A stretch of 7,096 nt of DNA. Origin: Gorillibacterium sp. (GTDB taxonomy: Bacteria > Bacillota > Bacilli > Paenibacillales > NBRC-103111). The position numbers and the translations under genes were made by a program. The stretch is from contig JAIMBU010000126.1 of the NCBI GenBank assembly GCA_023511325.1, positions 1 to 7,096 of the forward strand, given 5' to 3'. The notes under the pieces are model-generated. The model made no database searches, was not told the DNA's origin, and saw only the letters and a list, made by a program, of their open reading frames with translations. Positions within the stretch are counted from its first letter, which is position 1. Each line of letters begins with the position of its first letter. Positions 1 to 5,660 of the stretch are shown here, one piece after another.

Positions 1-1529
1 GGCAAAAGCTTTATGCTCATCTGCAAAAGCTATCATTCAATTACTATGACAAGGCCCAAACGGGACAGATCATGTCCCGGATGACCGGTGATGTGGATGC
101 GATCAAAAACTTCATTTCTTTTGGCTTCATCAACTTTATCCTCGGTGCATTAACCTTTGGTGGAACGATCGTTGTCATGATGCTGATGAATTGGAAGGTC
201 ACTCTCATCAGTATGACAACCGTTCCCTTGTTGATTCTCGCGCTGTATCAGTTCAATCGCAAGGTTGGTCCAGCATGGGGCGACATTCGGGAACAAATGG
301 GTAAGTTAACCACTGTGCTCCAAGAGAATATTGCCGGAATTCGAGTGGTAAAAGCCTTTGCTCAAGAGCGATTGGAAAAGACGAAATTTGGCACGCGTAA
401 TGAAACCAATTTTGATACCAACATGAAGCGCGCTGTGCTAGAATCGAACTCTTTTCCGCTGATGGGCTTATATGGTGGAGCCGTGTTCCTGCTGATGAAC
501 TGGGTGGGTGGGTACTACGTTGTCAAAGGTGAGATGTCGATCGGGACACTGACCGCTTTCCAGTGGTATGCACAAGGCTTAATCTGGCCGTTGAACATGA
601 TGGGCTGGCTGATCAACATCATGCAGCAAGCATTGAAGGCGGCTCCACGTGTATTTGAAATTCTCGATTCCCCCATCGATATCGCTTCTCCCGAAAACGG
701 CGGCGTATCCGCTGACGAAATTATCGGCAAGGTTGAATTTGATCAGGTCACCTTCCGTTATGCTGAAAAAACAGATTCTACCAGTTCCTTAGTGCTGAAT
801 GAACTTGAGCTAACCGTTCAGCCGGGCGAAGCCATTGCCATTCTTGGCGGCACCGGCTCAGGGAAAAGCTCACTCATCCAGATGATTGCTCGCTTCTACG
901 ATGTATCCTCGGGGGCTGTGCGCATCGACGGTCGGGATGTACGGGACTATAATCTCGATAGCCTACGGCAGAGGATTGGCATTGTTCCTCAGGAAACCTT
1001 CCTCTTCTCCACGTCCATTCGCGAGAATATCGCCTTCGGCAACCTGGATGCAACGGAAGAACAGATTGAAGCGGCTGCACGCCGGGCCCATATCCATGAT
1101 TTCATTCTGAGTATGCCGCATGGCTATGACACGATCATCGGCGAGCGTGGTGTCGGGCTCTCCGGCGGACAGCGGCAGCGCGTTGCCCTTGCCCGAGCCA
1201 TACTCATGGACCCACCTATCCTCGTTCTGGATGAGGCAACGGCCAGTGTTGATACGGCTACAGAATCAGCTATCCATGATGCCCTGCATGAAGTAATGAA
1301 AGGCAGAACAACCTTCATCGTCGCCCAACGTCTGTCCTCAATACAGCGAGCTGATCGGATTGTTGTGTTGGAGAATGGGCGAATTGCCGAGCAAGGAACA
1401 CATAAGGAGCTTATGGCTCAGGATGGATTCTTCCACAAGCTCTTCCATCTTCAGCAGGATTCGTCCGAAGAAGCAAATCAAGATTTCGCCGCAGACAACA
1501 ACCACATGAACGCGGCATCAGGGAGGTGA
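1..1529 (+). CDS. ABC exporter half-transporter, subunit 1 of a heterodimer (5' end outside window)
   Basis: Inner part and C-terminus of a type IV (ABCB-like) exporter subunit: membrane domain followed by an ATPase domain. The frame is open from base 3 with no stop, so the first Met seen (base 72) is internal; about 80-90 N-terminal residues, with TM1-2, probably lie left of the window. Numbering from the Met at base 72: hydrophobic segments near 17-40, 45-60, 127-150 and 158-185; Walker A GGTGSGKSS 259-267; Q-loop Gln307; canonical signature LSGGQ 363-367; Walker B ILVLDE ending at Glu388; D-loop 391-394. The H-loop reads VAQRLSS, so the switch His is Gln419. This is the mark of a degenerate-site subunit in heterodimeric exporters such as BmrC/BmrD and TM287/288, although Glu388 is retained here. 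It is co-transcribed with the next gene by arrangement. Family placement is firm; the substrate (drug, lipid or peptide) cannot be told. Confidence 0.95.
   Translation, partial: QKLYAHLQKLSFNYYDKAQTGQIMSRMTGDVDAIKNFISFGFINFILGALTFGGTIVVMMLMNWKVTLISMTTVPLLILALYQFNRKVGPAWGDIREQMGKLTTVLQENIAGIRVVKAFAQERLEKTKFGTRNETNFDTNMKRAVLESNSFPLMGLYGGAVFLLMNWVGGYYVVKGEMSIGTLTAFQWYAQGLIWPLNMMGWLINIMQQALKAAPRVFEILDSPIDIASPENGGVSADEIIGKVEFDQVTFRYAEKTDSTSSLVLNELELTVQPGEAIAILGGTGSGKSSLIQMIARFYDVSSGAVRIDGRDVRDYNLDSLRQRIGIVPQETFLFSTSIRENIAFGNLDATEEQIEAAARRAHIHDFILSMPHGYDTIIGERGVGLSGGQRQRVALARAILMDPPILVLDEATASVDTATESAIHDALHEVMKGRTTFIVAQRLSSIQRADRIVVLENGRIAEQGTHKELMAQDGFFHKLFHLQQDSSEEANQDFAADNNHMNAASGR
1521..1526 (+). 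promoter_or_regulatory. Ribosome binding site of the second ABC gene
   Basis: GGGAGG lies 7 bases before the ATG at 1534 and inside the last codons of the upstream gene, whose TGA stop is at 1527-1529. The gap between stop and start is only 4 bases, which suggests translational coupling and balanced synthesis of the two subunits. It also fixes the start of the second gene. Confidence 0.85.
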
Positions 1530-1533
1530 GCAC

Positions 1534-3345
1534 ATGAGTCAAGTCGAATGGGATTCTGAGGAAGAAGCGGAAAAAGGGTTTAACCGCACCTACATGCTCC
1601 GCATGATGAGCTACCTCAAGCCCCACAAAAAAACGTTAATTATTGTTTCCATCGTTGTCCTGATCAACATGTTGCTCAGTCTTTCTGAGCCCATGCTGAT
1701 CCGCTATGTAATCGACGAAGGCATGGAGAAGAAAAGCATGCGGGCGATCAACATCTTCGCCGTTTCGATCATCATCATCCGCGTTGTCTCTTTTTTCCTC
1801 AGTCGCATCCAAATTCGCAAGGTTAACTTTACGGGTCAACGTATTCTCTATGAGATACGCCAGCAGCTTTTTGATCATCTACAATCTCTGTCCTTCCGTT
1901 TTTTTGATGGTCGTCCCGCTGGCAAAATCATGTCGCGGGTAACCAACGATACGAATGCGATCGGCGAGCTTATCAACGGTGGTCTGGTTACCATCATCAT
2001 GGAGCTCACCCACTTAATCGGGATTGTTATCATCCTCTTGTATTGGGATTGGAAGCTTGCACTCATGGCTTTCACTGTGCTTCCCTTCCTCGTTCTGCTA
2101 GTGAGCGGCTTCCGTACCCGAATTGAGCATGCCTGGGGGCGCTCGCGCAAAACCATGTCTGCGATCAATGGGAACCTGAATGAGTCGATTCAAGGGATTC
2201 GTGTCATTCAAGCATTCGCTAGAGGAACGAAGAATGAATCAAATTTCCACAATATCAATACGCGGAACAAGAATGCATTCATGCGTGCCGTTTCACTGGA
2301 GCTTAGCGTTTGGCCACTGGTTGAGCTAATCGGCATGTTTGGCACCGTGATTGTCCTCTGGTATGGATCTACACGGGCAATCAGCGGAGAGCTCTCCGTC
2401 GGTTTTATCGTCGCATTCATCAACTATCTGTGGCGGTTCTGGGGTCCTTTATCAGCCTTGTCCAAGGTGTACAGTCAACTGCTATCTGCAATGGCTTCAG
2501 CTGAACGTATTTTTGAAATACTCGATACCAAACCGGAAATTCAAGATCAGCTAAATGCCAAACCGATGCCGACGATCCAAGGTCATGTTGTCTTCGATAA
2601 CGTTCATTTTACCTATGAGGCTGGCAAAGCAGATATCATCAAAGGACTGCATTTCGAAGCCAAGCCTGGACAACGGATTGCTCTAGTCGGTCCAACTGGC
2701 GCAGGCAAAAGCACCATTGTCAACCTACTGATGCGTTTCTACGACCCGACGCAAGGTCGAGTGCTCATAGACGGTCATGATCTGCGGGACGTCTCTCTGC
2801 CCTCTTTACGCAGTCAAATGGGCATTGTGCTTCAGGACTCGTTTATTTTCTCCGGTACGATCGAGGAGAATCTACGTTATGGCAAAAAAGACGCAACCGA
2901 TGAGGAACTGGAACGGGCTGCTCGCAGTGTTAGAGTGGATCGAATTGCCGAGCGTTTCCCTGAGGGTTATCAAACCCAGGTAGAGGAACGTGGCTCCAAG
3001 CTTTCAGTTGGACAGCGACAGCTGCTGGCATTTGGCCGCGTCCTGCTGGCTAACCCACAGATTCTTATCCTGGATGAAGCCACTTCAAGTGTGGATACTG
3101 AAACCGAGCAGCACATTCAAGAAGCGCTGGATACTCTGCTTGAGGGGCGCACCTCTTTCATTATTGCGCACCGTCTGTCTACGATCCGCAGTGCGGACGT
3201 CATTCTGGTCATTCAAGATGGAGCGATCGCTGAGCAAGGCACACATGAGGAATTGCTGCGAAGCAAGGGCGTCTATGCCAATCTTTACTACAATCAGTTC
3301 GCTATGCAACAAGATATTATGCTTAGTGCAACGGGTAGCGAATAA
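1534..3345 (+). CDS. ABC exporter half-transporter, subunit 2 of a heterodimer (YfiC/BmrD-like)
   Basis: Complete 603-residue half-transporter of usual length. It has a short charged N-terminal tail, then six hydrophobic segments at about 34-57, 71-92, 145-170, 174-193, 255-278 and 288-312, then an ATPase domain from about 345. Motifs: Walker A GPTGAGKST 386-394; Q-loop Gln434; signature LSVGQ 490-494, with Val replacing the first Gly of LSGGQ; Walker B ILILDE ending at catalytic Glu515; D-loop SSVD 518-521; switch His546 in AHRLST. Its own Walker A, Glu and His are intact and would pair with the canonical LSGGQ of subunit 1. Its altered signature would face the Gln419 site of subunit 1. The pair should therefore hydrolyse ATP mainly at one site. 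The YfiC/BmrD comparison is from general resemblance, so no symbol is given. A multidrug or lipid export role is the family norm; the actual substrate is unknown. Confidence 0.95.
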   Translation: MSQVEWDSEEEAEKGFNRTYMLRMMSYLKPHKKTLIIVSIVVLINMLLSLSEPMLIRYVIDEGMEKKSMRAINIFAVSIIIIRVVSFFLSRIQIRKVNFTGQRILYEIRQQLFDHLQSLSFRFFDGRPAGKIMSRVTNDTNAIGELINGGLVTIIMELTHLIGIVIILLYWDWKLALMAFTVLPFLVLLVSGFRTRIEHAWGRSRKTMSAINGNLNESIQGIRVIQAFARGTKNESNFHNINTRNKNAFMRAVSLELSVWPLVELIGMFGTVIVLWYGSTRAISGELSVGFIVAFINYLWRFWGPLSALSKVYSQLLSAMASAERIFEILDTKPEIQDQLNAKPMPTIQGHVVFDNVHFTYEAGKADIIKGLHFEAKPGQRIALVGPTGAGKSTIVNLLMRFYDPTQGRVLIDGHDLRDVSLPSLRSQMGIVLQDSFIFSGTIEENLRYGKKDATDEELERAARSVRVDRIAERFPEGYQTQVEERGSKLSVGQRQLLAFGRVLLANPQILILDEATSSVDTETEQHIQEALDTLLEGRTSFIIAHRLSTIRSADVILVIQDGAIAEQGTHEELLRSKGVYANLYYNQFAMQQDIMLSATGSE

Positions 3346-3497
3346 TGTATATCGAGTAGCTGAGATGATGTAATTTATTAAGCCCATGGATGAACATTGA
3401 TCATATTTAATGTTATAAAACAAGTTGGTGGATGCCATTACTCAGGAACGTCTGAACTCGACGTCCAATTCTCTAGTCTTATTCGTTTTGATCGTTC
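3346..3497. other. Intergenic stretch after the ABC operon, no gene seen
   Basis: This AT-richer stretch lies between the ABC stop and the hairpin terminator. Plus-strand frames here are short and lack ribosome binding sites. The longest is a frame of about 30 codons running from TTG near 3424 into the terminator, and I do not believe it. A weak inverted repeat, AACATT/AATGTT (3393-3398 and 3409-3414), has no T-run after it, so it is not an obvious terminator. Confidence 0.5.
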
Positions 3498-3537
3498 CAA
3501 CAAGAAAAAGGAGCCATTAGGCTCCTTTTTCTTGTTG
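3498..3537 (+). terminator. Strong intrinsic terminator, probably bidirectional
   Basis: A perfect 18-bp stem (3498-3515 with 3520-3537) encloses a 4-base ATTA loop. The core is GGAGCC/GGCTCC, flanked by an A5 run on the left arm and a T5 run on the right arm, so either strand gives a GC core followed by U residues. It sits about 150 bases after the ABC genes and is the best candidate for ending their transcript. It also overlaps the last codons of the minus-strand frame at 3517-3795, and could end transcription from that side too. Confidence 0.85.
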
Positions 3538-3795
3538 TTGGGATTCTCTTATTGATTTATAATGACTTACTAAAGACTTAAATTGAGACTGTCGATGAAT
3601 TGTGGGTTTGAGCCCAGGTATAATGTTTTGCCGCCTCATAGAGTGCTTCTGGTAAAAATGGCCAAGTCCTTTCTTTTCAGCGTCTTCATGACTGATTCTA
3701 TAGGTAACTGTAAAACCTGCATTTAGATTATCGGAATATCCCTTTTTCCCTTGAGCAACTGTAAAAAGTACATCTATTTCCCCTCGGTTCATCAA
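3517..3795 (-). CDS. Unrecognised small protein or gene fragment (doubtful)
   Basis: A 92-residue minus-strand frame with no plausible ribosome binding site before its TTG-ATG start (3795/3792); a stop lies only three codons further upstream (3802-3804). The protein is hydrophilic and basic, and its composition looks coding (for example FTVTYRISHEDAEKKGLGHF and RRQNIIPGLKPTIHRQSQF), but I recognise no family or motif. Its last residues, QQQEKGA, are encoded by the terminator stem and its stop lies at the edge of the loop. That is unusual for an intact gene, though possible for a gene whose terminator starts within its end. It could be a small genuine gene, the 3' part of a decayed gene whose start was lost, or chance. 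A frame on the opposite strand to its right (3765-3902) is also coding-like, so the region may be a junction of remnants. Confidence 0.3.
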   Translation of the reverse strand: MMNRGEIDVLFTVAQGKKGYSDNLNAGFTVTYRISHEDAEKKGLGHFYQKHSMRRQNIIPGLKPTIHRQSQFKSLVSHYKSIRESQQQEKGA

Positions 3796-3902
3796 ATACG
3801 GCTAAAAGCGCTGGAATAGATGTAGGAAATGCAGTTAAATTCCTCCATGAGGCTGAAAATAGCCAATTAGATGTACGAATTGCAGTTACGAGACTTAAAT
3901 AA
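3765..3902 (+). pseudogene. Possible C-terminal remnant of an unknown gene
   Basis: After an in-frame stop at 3762-3764, the plus strand stays open to TAA at 3900-3902. From about 3807 it reads SAGIDVGNAVKFLHEAENSQ and then LDVRIAVTRLK. This resembles a real amphipathic helical protein end, with ordinary codons, yet no start codon or ribosome binding site precedes it. I infer a truncated gene end. No family is recognised, and chance cannot be excluded for a frame of 45 codons. Confidence 0.22.
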
Positions 3903-3915
3903 TCGATTTTTCCAT

Positions 3916-3921
3916 GGGAGG
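3916..3921 (+). promoter_or_regulatory. Ribosome binding site that decides the start of the small membrane protein
   Basis: GGGAGG occurs 10 bases before the ATG at 3932 and only 1 base before the in-frame ATG at 3923; it overlaps the first in-frame ATG at 3914. Only the 3932 start is spaced sensibly from it, so the two earlier ATGs are unlikely starts. Confidence 0.6.
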
Positions 3922-3931
3922 TATGGCTTGG

Positions 3932-4360
3932 ATGAAACGTCCGACCGAGCAGCAATTCACGGAGCAACTTAAAGCTATGTACATAGATAAATATGGGGAA
4001 ACCTTACCGATTCATGCTCTCATCAAGCTAAAGCAGTTGCGGGAATTCCCCACAGAGACGATTGACCTGCTCCAAGAAGTAGGACAACATTACAAGATCC
4101 TTGTCTCGGAGGTTAGAACCTCTGAGTATGTTGATAAGGGAACCTTCCTTATCCGTGATTATTACGAGCTTCTGCTGCTTGCGGCTGATCATCGTAAAGA
4201 AAAGCGGATACGTAAATGGAAGCTTGGTTTTATTGCTGTTATGTTGATAGCGGCCATTTATTTTATCGCTCATGGTCAAGGCGTTTTCTCGTTAGCTGTC
4301 ACTATGCTGGGAATGGAAATAGCTCGGGAGCTGAATGGTGGCAGGAGCCACAGCGTTTGA
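3932..4360 (+). CDS. Hypothetical membrane-anchored protein, 142 residues
   Basis: I do not recognise a family. With the start at 3932 chosen from the ribosome binding site, the protein has a soluble, mostly helical N-terminal part (residues 1-95) with many charged residues. A very basic stretch follows (DHRKEKRIRKWK, 86-97), then a hydrophobic membrane segment near 98-113, a second weaker hydrophobic stretch 118-128, and a polar tail ending GGRSHSV. The basic cluster just before the membrane segment suggests that the N-terminal part stays in the cytoplasm (positive-inside rule). There is no signal peptide at the N-terminus. The gene stands alone on the plus strand, preceded by a gene-poor stretch and facing the serine hydrolase gene. 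Good ribosome binding site and reading frame make it a likely real gene; function unknown. Confidence 0.72.
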   Translation: MKRPTEQQFTEQLKAMYIDKYGETLPIHALIKLKQLREFPTETIDLLQEVGQHYKILVSEVRTSEYVDKGTFLIRDYYELLLLAADHRKEKRIRKWKLGFIAVMLIAAIYFIAHGQGVFSLAVTMLGMEIARELNGGRSHSV

Positions 4361-4449
4361 TTTTAAGAATTACGATATTTAAGGTCCAGAGGGACAAGTA
4401 CAGACTACAGATTTCGAGCCCACGCAGCGGAGTTTGTCAGAACCTGCGC

Positions 4450-4461
4450 TTTCCCGGGAAA
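4450..4461. repeat. 12-bp perfect palindrome between convergent genes
   Basis: TTTCCCGGGAAA lies in the 114-base gap between the convergent stops of the small membrane protein gene and the serine hydrolase gene. With no loop and no T-run it is not a convincing terminator. No better hairpin was seen in this gap. A protein-binding site is possible, but nothing supports it beyond the symmetry. Confidence 0.3.
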
Positions 4462-4474
4462 CTATTTAAACCAA

Positions 4475-5419
4475 CTACATGAATGTCTTTAAGATCTCGT
4501 GATGAAACAGCTCGCGCGATAGGATCGCATGATTCCGCCCTGCCAATCCTTTGCGGATCACAACGACGATATTAAGCTTGGGAACAACAAACAAATATTG
4601 CCCGCCATAGCCAAACGCGAAGAAATAATCAACATACCCATTGTCTTCCTTAGGCGATATCCACCAATGATAACCGTATTGTCCATATATTTTTGGTTCA
4701 TAGTGGGTCAAGCCTTTGGTACGTATTTTTGTCGATTCCCTGATCCAAGACTGTGAAAGCACCCTCTCCCCAAGCCATACCCCTTCTTGCAGATACAAAA
4801 GCCCCATTCTCGCTAGATTCTTCGCATTCATAAACAGGTCTGCTCCACCTTCGCAAATTCCCTGATTACTTTTCCATGCTGGGGAGCTAATCCCGACTTT
4901 TGCAAAAAGATTATTCCGAGCGTAATCGAGAAGATCCGTTGCACTCACTTGAGTCAGGATCGCAGCTAATAGATGGGATCCTCCGGAGTTGTAGCTAAAC
5001 GTACTGCCCGGTTCATGAGCCATTGGCCTGCGGAGAATGTAATCGATCCAGTCTGCTGTCTTGCGCATCTGCCAATAGGGCTTGTCAAAATCAGGCCAGT
5101 CGATGCCGGAAGTCATCGTAAGCAGATGTTTTATCGTAATCAAGCGCTTCCGTTCATCCAGATCATCGATGATTCTAGGGAAAAAGCTAGATAAAGGCAG
5201 CTCTACACCTGCCAGTTGCCCCTGCTCAATCGCAATACCAATGAGCGCCGATAAAATACTCTTCGTACAAGAGTATAAAGCATGAGCTGCATCTCTTCCT
5301 CTCTCATGCCATTCCCATTCCAAGCCATCATGGAATATAACTACATTCTTCATCTGCCATGCGATCCATTTTTCCTCAGTAGACGCAGGAAGAATGGCGT
5401 TAAGGTTAAGCGTTGTCAT
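4475..5419 (-). CDS. Serine hydrolase of the beta-lactamase class C-like family
   Basis: A 314-residue member of the beta-lactamase/penicillin-binding-protein-like serine hydrolases (Pfam Beta-lactamase, PF00144). The nucleophile motif SxxK is Ser50-Cys-Thr-Lys53 in YSCTKS. The second motif is FSYNSGG with Tyr143 as likely general base; Ser145 stands where Y-x-N enzymes carry Asn. The third-motif equivalent is FGYGGQ 269-274. The family segment IKHLLTMTSGIDWPD is at 96-110. There is no signal peptide or N-terminal membrane segment, so a cytoplasmic location is predicted, unlike true secreted beta-lactamases. The start at 5419 has AGGGG 6 bases upstream. Family members include esterases, amidases and D-amino-acid peptidases, so the substrate cannot be assigned, and antibiotic hydrolysis should not be assumed. 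It lies downstream of the murA-like gene on the same strand, 241 bases apart, so a shared transcript is possible but unproven. Confidence 0.9.
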   Translation of the reverse strand: MTTLNLNAILPASTEEKWIAWQMKNVVIFHDGLEWEWHERGRDAAHALYSCTKSILSALIGIAIEQGQLAGVELPLSSFFPRIIDDLDERKRLITIKHLLTMTSGIDWPDFDKPYWQMRKTADWIDYILRRPMAHEPGSTFSYNSGGSHLLAAILTQVSATDLLDYARNNLFAKVGISSPAWKSNQGICEGGADLFMNAKNLARMGLLYLQEGVWLGERVLSQSWIRESTKIRTKGLTHYEPKIYGQYGYHWWISPKEDNGYVDYFFAFGYGGQYLFVVPKLNIVVVIRKGLAGRNHAILSRELFHHEILKTFM

Positions 5420-5572
5420 TGGAATCCCCTCTCACGTGCTTCCATTTGCAGGGTTAACCAAATAACTGTCGTCTATACCTATCAAGAACAATCGCCTAGC
5501 GTCGTCCTTTGGCGTCGTGCATTTATCGATGCGGAATCAGAATTAACCTTAAATTCTGACATTCGGACATAG
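5420..5572 (+). pseudogene. Possible C-terminal remnant of an unknown gene
   Basis: A plus-strand frame open through this gap ends at TAG 5570-5572. Its last part reads ITVVYTYQEQSPSVVLW and then RRAFIDAESELTLNSDIRT, which looks like a strand-rich natural protein end with ordinary codons. To the left the same frame runs antisense through the start of the serine hydrolase gene, where it no longer looks coding, so there is no credible start. I infer a truncated remnant of a gene replaced by the hydrolase gene, or chance. No family is recognised. Confidence 0.2.
5537..5559. repeat. Inverted repeat upstream of the serine hydrolase gene
   Basis: Two perfect 8-base arms, TCAGAATT (5537-5544) and AATTCTGA (5552-5559), are separated by 7 bases. 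It lies about 120 bases before the hydrolase start and about 100 bases past the murA-like stop. The arms are AT-rich with no T-run, so an operator-like site fits better than a terminator. No clear promoter could be placed next to it. Confidence 0.3.
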
Positions 5573-5603
5573 AGAGAAAAGACCAGCTTGCGCCAGCCTT
5601 CAC

Positions 5604-5630
5604 CAATACTATTCATTTCAGCAATACTAT
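5604..5630. repeat. Pair of 9-bp direct repeats
   Basis: CAATACTAT occurs at 5604-5612 and again at 5622-5630, an 18-base period. They lie just beyond the stop of the murA-like gene. A weak inverted repeat, ATTCATT/AATGAAT (5611-5617 and 5639-5645), overlaps them. Both may be chance in this AT-rich gap. Confidence 0.25.
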
Positions 5631-5660
5631 GCAAAAGGAATGAATTTCTCTCGTTGATTG

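Noticed and set aside
2990..3373. Plus-strand frame of 127 codons in another phase within the second ABC gene
   Set aside because: It is a shadow of the Walker B and H-loop coding sequence, rich in Trp, Cys and Arg as expected for an off-frame translation.
3085..3438. Minus-strand frame of 117 codons across the end of the second ABC gene
   Set aside because: It is mostly antisense to the ATPase domain, whose frame is certain, and has no ribosome binding site or recognisable sequence.
3424..3519. Short plus-strand frame starting with TTG and ending in the terminator
   Set aside because: It has about 30 codons, no ribosome binding site and an ending inside the hairpin stem, so it is most likely chance.
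5570..5600. Possible terminator of the murA-like gene on the minus strand
   Set aside because: The T-rich stretch after GGCTGGCGCAAGC is suggestive, but the best stem is only about 4 bp with a wobble pair.
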